Shown piece by piece: positions 6,496 to 7,319 of a stretch of 7,319 nucleotides of DNA. Position 1 is the stretch's first letter, and each line of letters opens with the position of its first letter. A program made the position numbers and the translations under genes. Source of the DNA: Pseudonocardiales bacterium (lineage in GTDB: Bacteria > Actinomycetota > Actinomycetes > Mycobacteriales > Jatrophihabitantaceae); the NCBI GenBank assembly GCA_025465405.1, contig JAODNL010000380.1, positions 1-7,319 on the forward strand. The letters are read 5' to 3'. Under the pieces are notes generated by a model, which worked only from the letters and a program-made list of their open reading frames with translations, ran no database searches and was not told where the DNA came from.

Positions 6496-7161
6496 ATGCG
6501 GCACGCTGTGAACGTGTCGTATCTCCTCCGCATCCTGCTGCCGGACCGCCCGGGCGCGCTCGGTGCGGTCGCGTCGGCGCTCGGTGCGGTGGGCGCGGAC
6601 ATCCTGAGCGTGGATGTCATCGAACGCTCGCCGGGCAGCGCGATCGACGACATCGTGATCGAGCTGCCGCCCGACCGGCTGGCCGATTCACTCGTCTCCG
6701 CGGCGTCGACGGTTCCCGGCGTGCAGGTCGAGTCGATCCGCCCGTACGCGGGCCAGATCGACCCGCATCGCGAGCTCGAGCTGCTGGAGAACCTCGCCGC
6801 GCACCCCAGCGAGCCGCTGAAGGTGCTGACCGACGGTGTCACGCGGATCTTCCGGGCCGGCTGGTCGCTCGTGCTGGACGCGCCGGCCGGCGGCCACGCG
6901 CGCGTGCTGGCCGCCTGCGGTGCGGCCCCCGAGGTGGACACCCTGCCGACGCCGTGGTGGCCGCCGCGACCCGCCCGCGCGCTCGAGGCTGACGGCGACT
7001 GGGCTCCGGCCGACTGGTCGCGGCTGGGTACCGAGCTCGCGGTTGCGCCGCTGAGCGACGGCGCCCTGCTGGTGGGCCGGCCCGCACTGCGCTGGCTGCC
7101 GGCCGAACTCCTGCGGCTGCAGCACCTCGCCGCGATCGCATCGACGGTGACCTCGGCCTGA
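6496..7161 (+). CDS. ACT-domain protein, amino-acid-binding regulator candidate
   Basis: A protein of up to 221 residues. Residues about 9-83 form an ACT domain, the small ligand-binding fold that senses amino acids: YLLRILLPDRPGALGAVASA is followed by LGAVGADILSVDVIER, IDDIVIELP and VPGVQVESIRPY, with the Gly-rich turn (RPGALGAV) where ACT domains bind ligands. The remaining about 130 residues (ELELLENLAA..., RIFRAGWSLVLDA, PLSDGALLVGRP, LRLQHLAAIASTV) look like a second folded, perhaps GAF-like, domain; that is inference. No catalytic or DNA-binding domain is seen. I recall a similar protein beside gatC in Mycobacterium tuberculosis (Rv3013). Start choice is open: ATG 6496, GTG 6508 and GTG 6514 are all in frame, none with a Shine-Dalgarno; GTG 6514 gives VSYLLRI, closest to the mycobacterial N-terminus as I remember it. 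It is transcribed away from gatC. Confidence 0.85.
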   Translation: MRHAVNVSYLLRILLPDRPGALGAVASALGAVGADILSVDVIERSPGSAIDDIVIELPPDRLADSLVSAASTVPGVQVESIRPYAGQIDPHRELELLENLAAHPSEPLKVLTDGVTRIFRAGWSLVLDAPAGGHARVLAACGAAPEVDTLPTPWWPPRPARALEADGDWAPADWSRLGTELAVAPLSDGALLVGRPALRWLPAELLRLQHLAAIASTVTSA

Positions 7162-7190
7162 TCACGGCCGTGACCTCGGCCGTGAGCTCG
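7147..7190 (+). repeat. Short direct repeats and a 12-bp palindrome at the 3' end of the ACT gene
   Basis: GTGACCTCGGCC occurs exactly at 7147-7158 (the last four sense codons of the ACT gene) and again at 7170-7181, followed directly by a partial copy, GTGAGCTCG, at 7182-7190. Straddling the second copy is a perfect palindrome, TCACGGCCGTGA, at 7162-7173, immediately after the stop. This may be a local duplication of the gene's 3' end or part of a termination/operator structure. Confidence 0.6.
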
Positions 7191-7198
7191 CCCCCCAC

Positions 7199-7220
7199 GG
7201 TCCGCCGGGCCGGGCGGACC
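7199..7220. terminator. Hairpin downstream of the ACT gene, possible terminator without a U-tract
   Basis: GGTCCGCC (7199-7206) and GGCGGACC (7213-7220) form a perfect 8-bp, GC-rich stem with a 6-base loop, 38 bp after the ACT gene stop. No T-run follows on either strand. Actinobacteria often have such U-less hairpins after genes, so termination is plausible but not shown by sequence alone. Confidence 0.45.
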
Positions 7221-7237
7221 AAGGTCGAATAACCTGC

Positions 7238-7319
7238 GGTTCGCTGGCCGGCTCGTCGAAGGCCGCGAAGGACCAGAACGTCGCGCGGCGGTTGTGGGAG
7301 CTGTCCGAGCGCCTGACCG
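7238..7319 (+). pseudogene. Probable C-terminal fragment of a short-chain dehydrogenase/reductase gene
   Basis: The plus-strand frame from about 7238 reads GSLAGSSKAAKDQ then NVARRLWELSERLT, running off the right edge. A basic/Ala-rich stretch followed by RRLWE(L/V)SE(R/E)LTG is typical of the extreme C-terminus of actinobacterial short-chain dehydrogenases of the retinol-dehydrogenase type. G or C fills every third position but one (the opening ggt), as expected of coding DNA. Yet there is no room for the other 250 or so residues: upstream lie the hairpin and the ACT gene, and no ATG or GTG start occurs in this frame after the ACT stop. It therefore looks like the surviving 3' end of a deleted gene. 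The identification rests on about 27 residues and could be chance. Confidence 0.4.

Noticed and set aside
5102..6511. A 469-codon plus-strand open frame antisense to gatA and gatC
   Set aside because: It is a shadow of gatA/gatC with a low-complexity Arg-rich translation.
7159..7319. A minus-strand frame through the right end (RATFWSFAAFDEPASE...), possibly the end of a convergent gene such as ligA
   Set aside because: The sequence does not resemble a DNA ligase C-terminus, its upstream part is outside the window, and the plus-strand dehydrogenase-like frame has better third-position G/C.
1..7319. tRNA or rRNA genes, CRISPR arrays, insertion sequences, phage or toxin-antitoxin genes
   Set aside because: No tRNA-like cloverleaf, regularly spaced repeat array, transposase or integrase motif, or small paired toxin-antitoxin frame was found; nearly all bases are in the described genes.

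Overview
The window is very GC-rich (third codon positions in the real genes are almost all G or C), uses many GTG starts, and carries a cobD / gatCAB / ACT-domain gene set. This points to a high-GC actinobacterium. I cannot name the genus: the gatC neighbourhood resembles the Mycobacterium layout (a divergent ACT gene next to gatC), but gatA is followed directly by gatB with no pfkA between them.

Layout. (1) 1-912, minus strand: cobD/cbiB of cobalamin synthesis, running off the left edge and missing only its extreme C-terminus. (2) 913-1016: a 104-bp divergent spacer. (3) 1017-2009, plus strand: a six-helix YihY/BrkB-family membrane protein. (4) 1939-3027, minus strand: an exported, C-terminally anchored protein, probably a beta-propeller, whose 3' end overlaps the yihY-like gene tail to tail by 71 bp. 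(5) 3033-4535, 4532-6031 and 6028-6372, all minus strand: gatB, gatA and gatC, the glutamyl/aspartyl-tRNA amidotransferase. (6) 6373-6495: a 123-bp divergent spacer with a possible leaderless gatC promoter. (7) 6496-7161, plus strand: an ACT-domain protein with a second uncharacterised domain. (8) 7162-7319: no complete gene; repeats, a strong hairpin, and what looks like the 3' end of a short-chain dehydrogenase gene with no visible start.

How the genes relate. gatC, gatA and gatB are joined by two exact 4-bp stop/start overlaps (GTGA, ATGA). The exported protein starts 5 bp after the gatB stop, so the minus strand from 6372 to 1939 reads as one translationally coupled four-gene unit. The first three genes make the enzyme that converts Glu-tRNA(Gln) and/or Asp-tRNA(Asn) to the amidated form; why an exported surface protein should be the fourth gene is not obvious. 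The ACT gene is transcribed away from gatC.

Most of the window is conserved core metabolism. I do not see a defence system, mobile element, CRISPR array, RNA gene or clear new multi-gene system. The points most worth a second look are the uncharacterised exported protein in the gatCAB operon, the apparently reciprocal 3' run-on of two convergent genes at about 1970-1980, the divergent ACT gene, and the orphan dehydrogenase tail with its flanking repeats.
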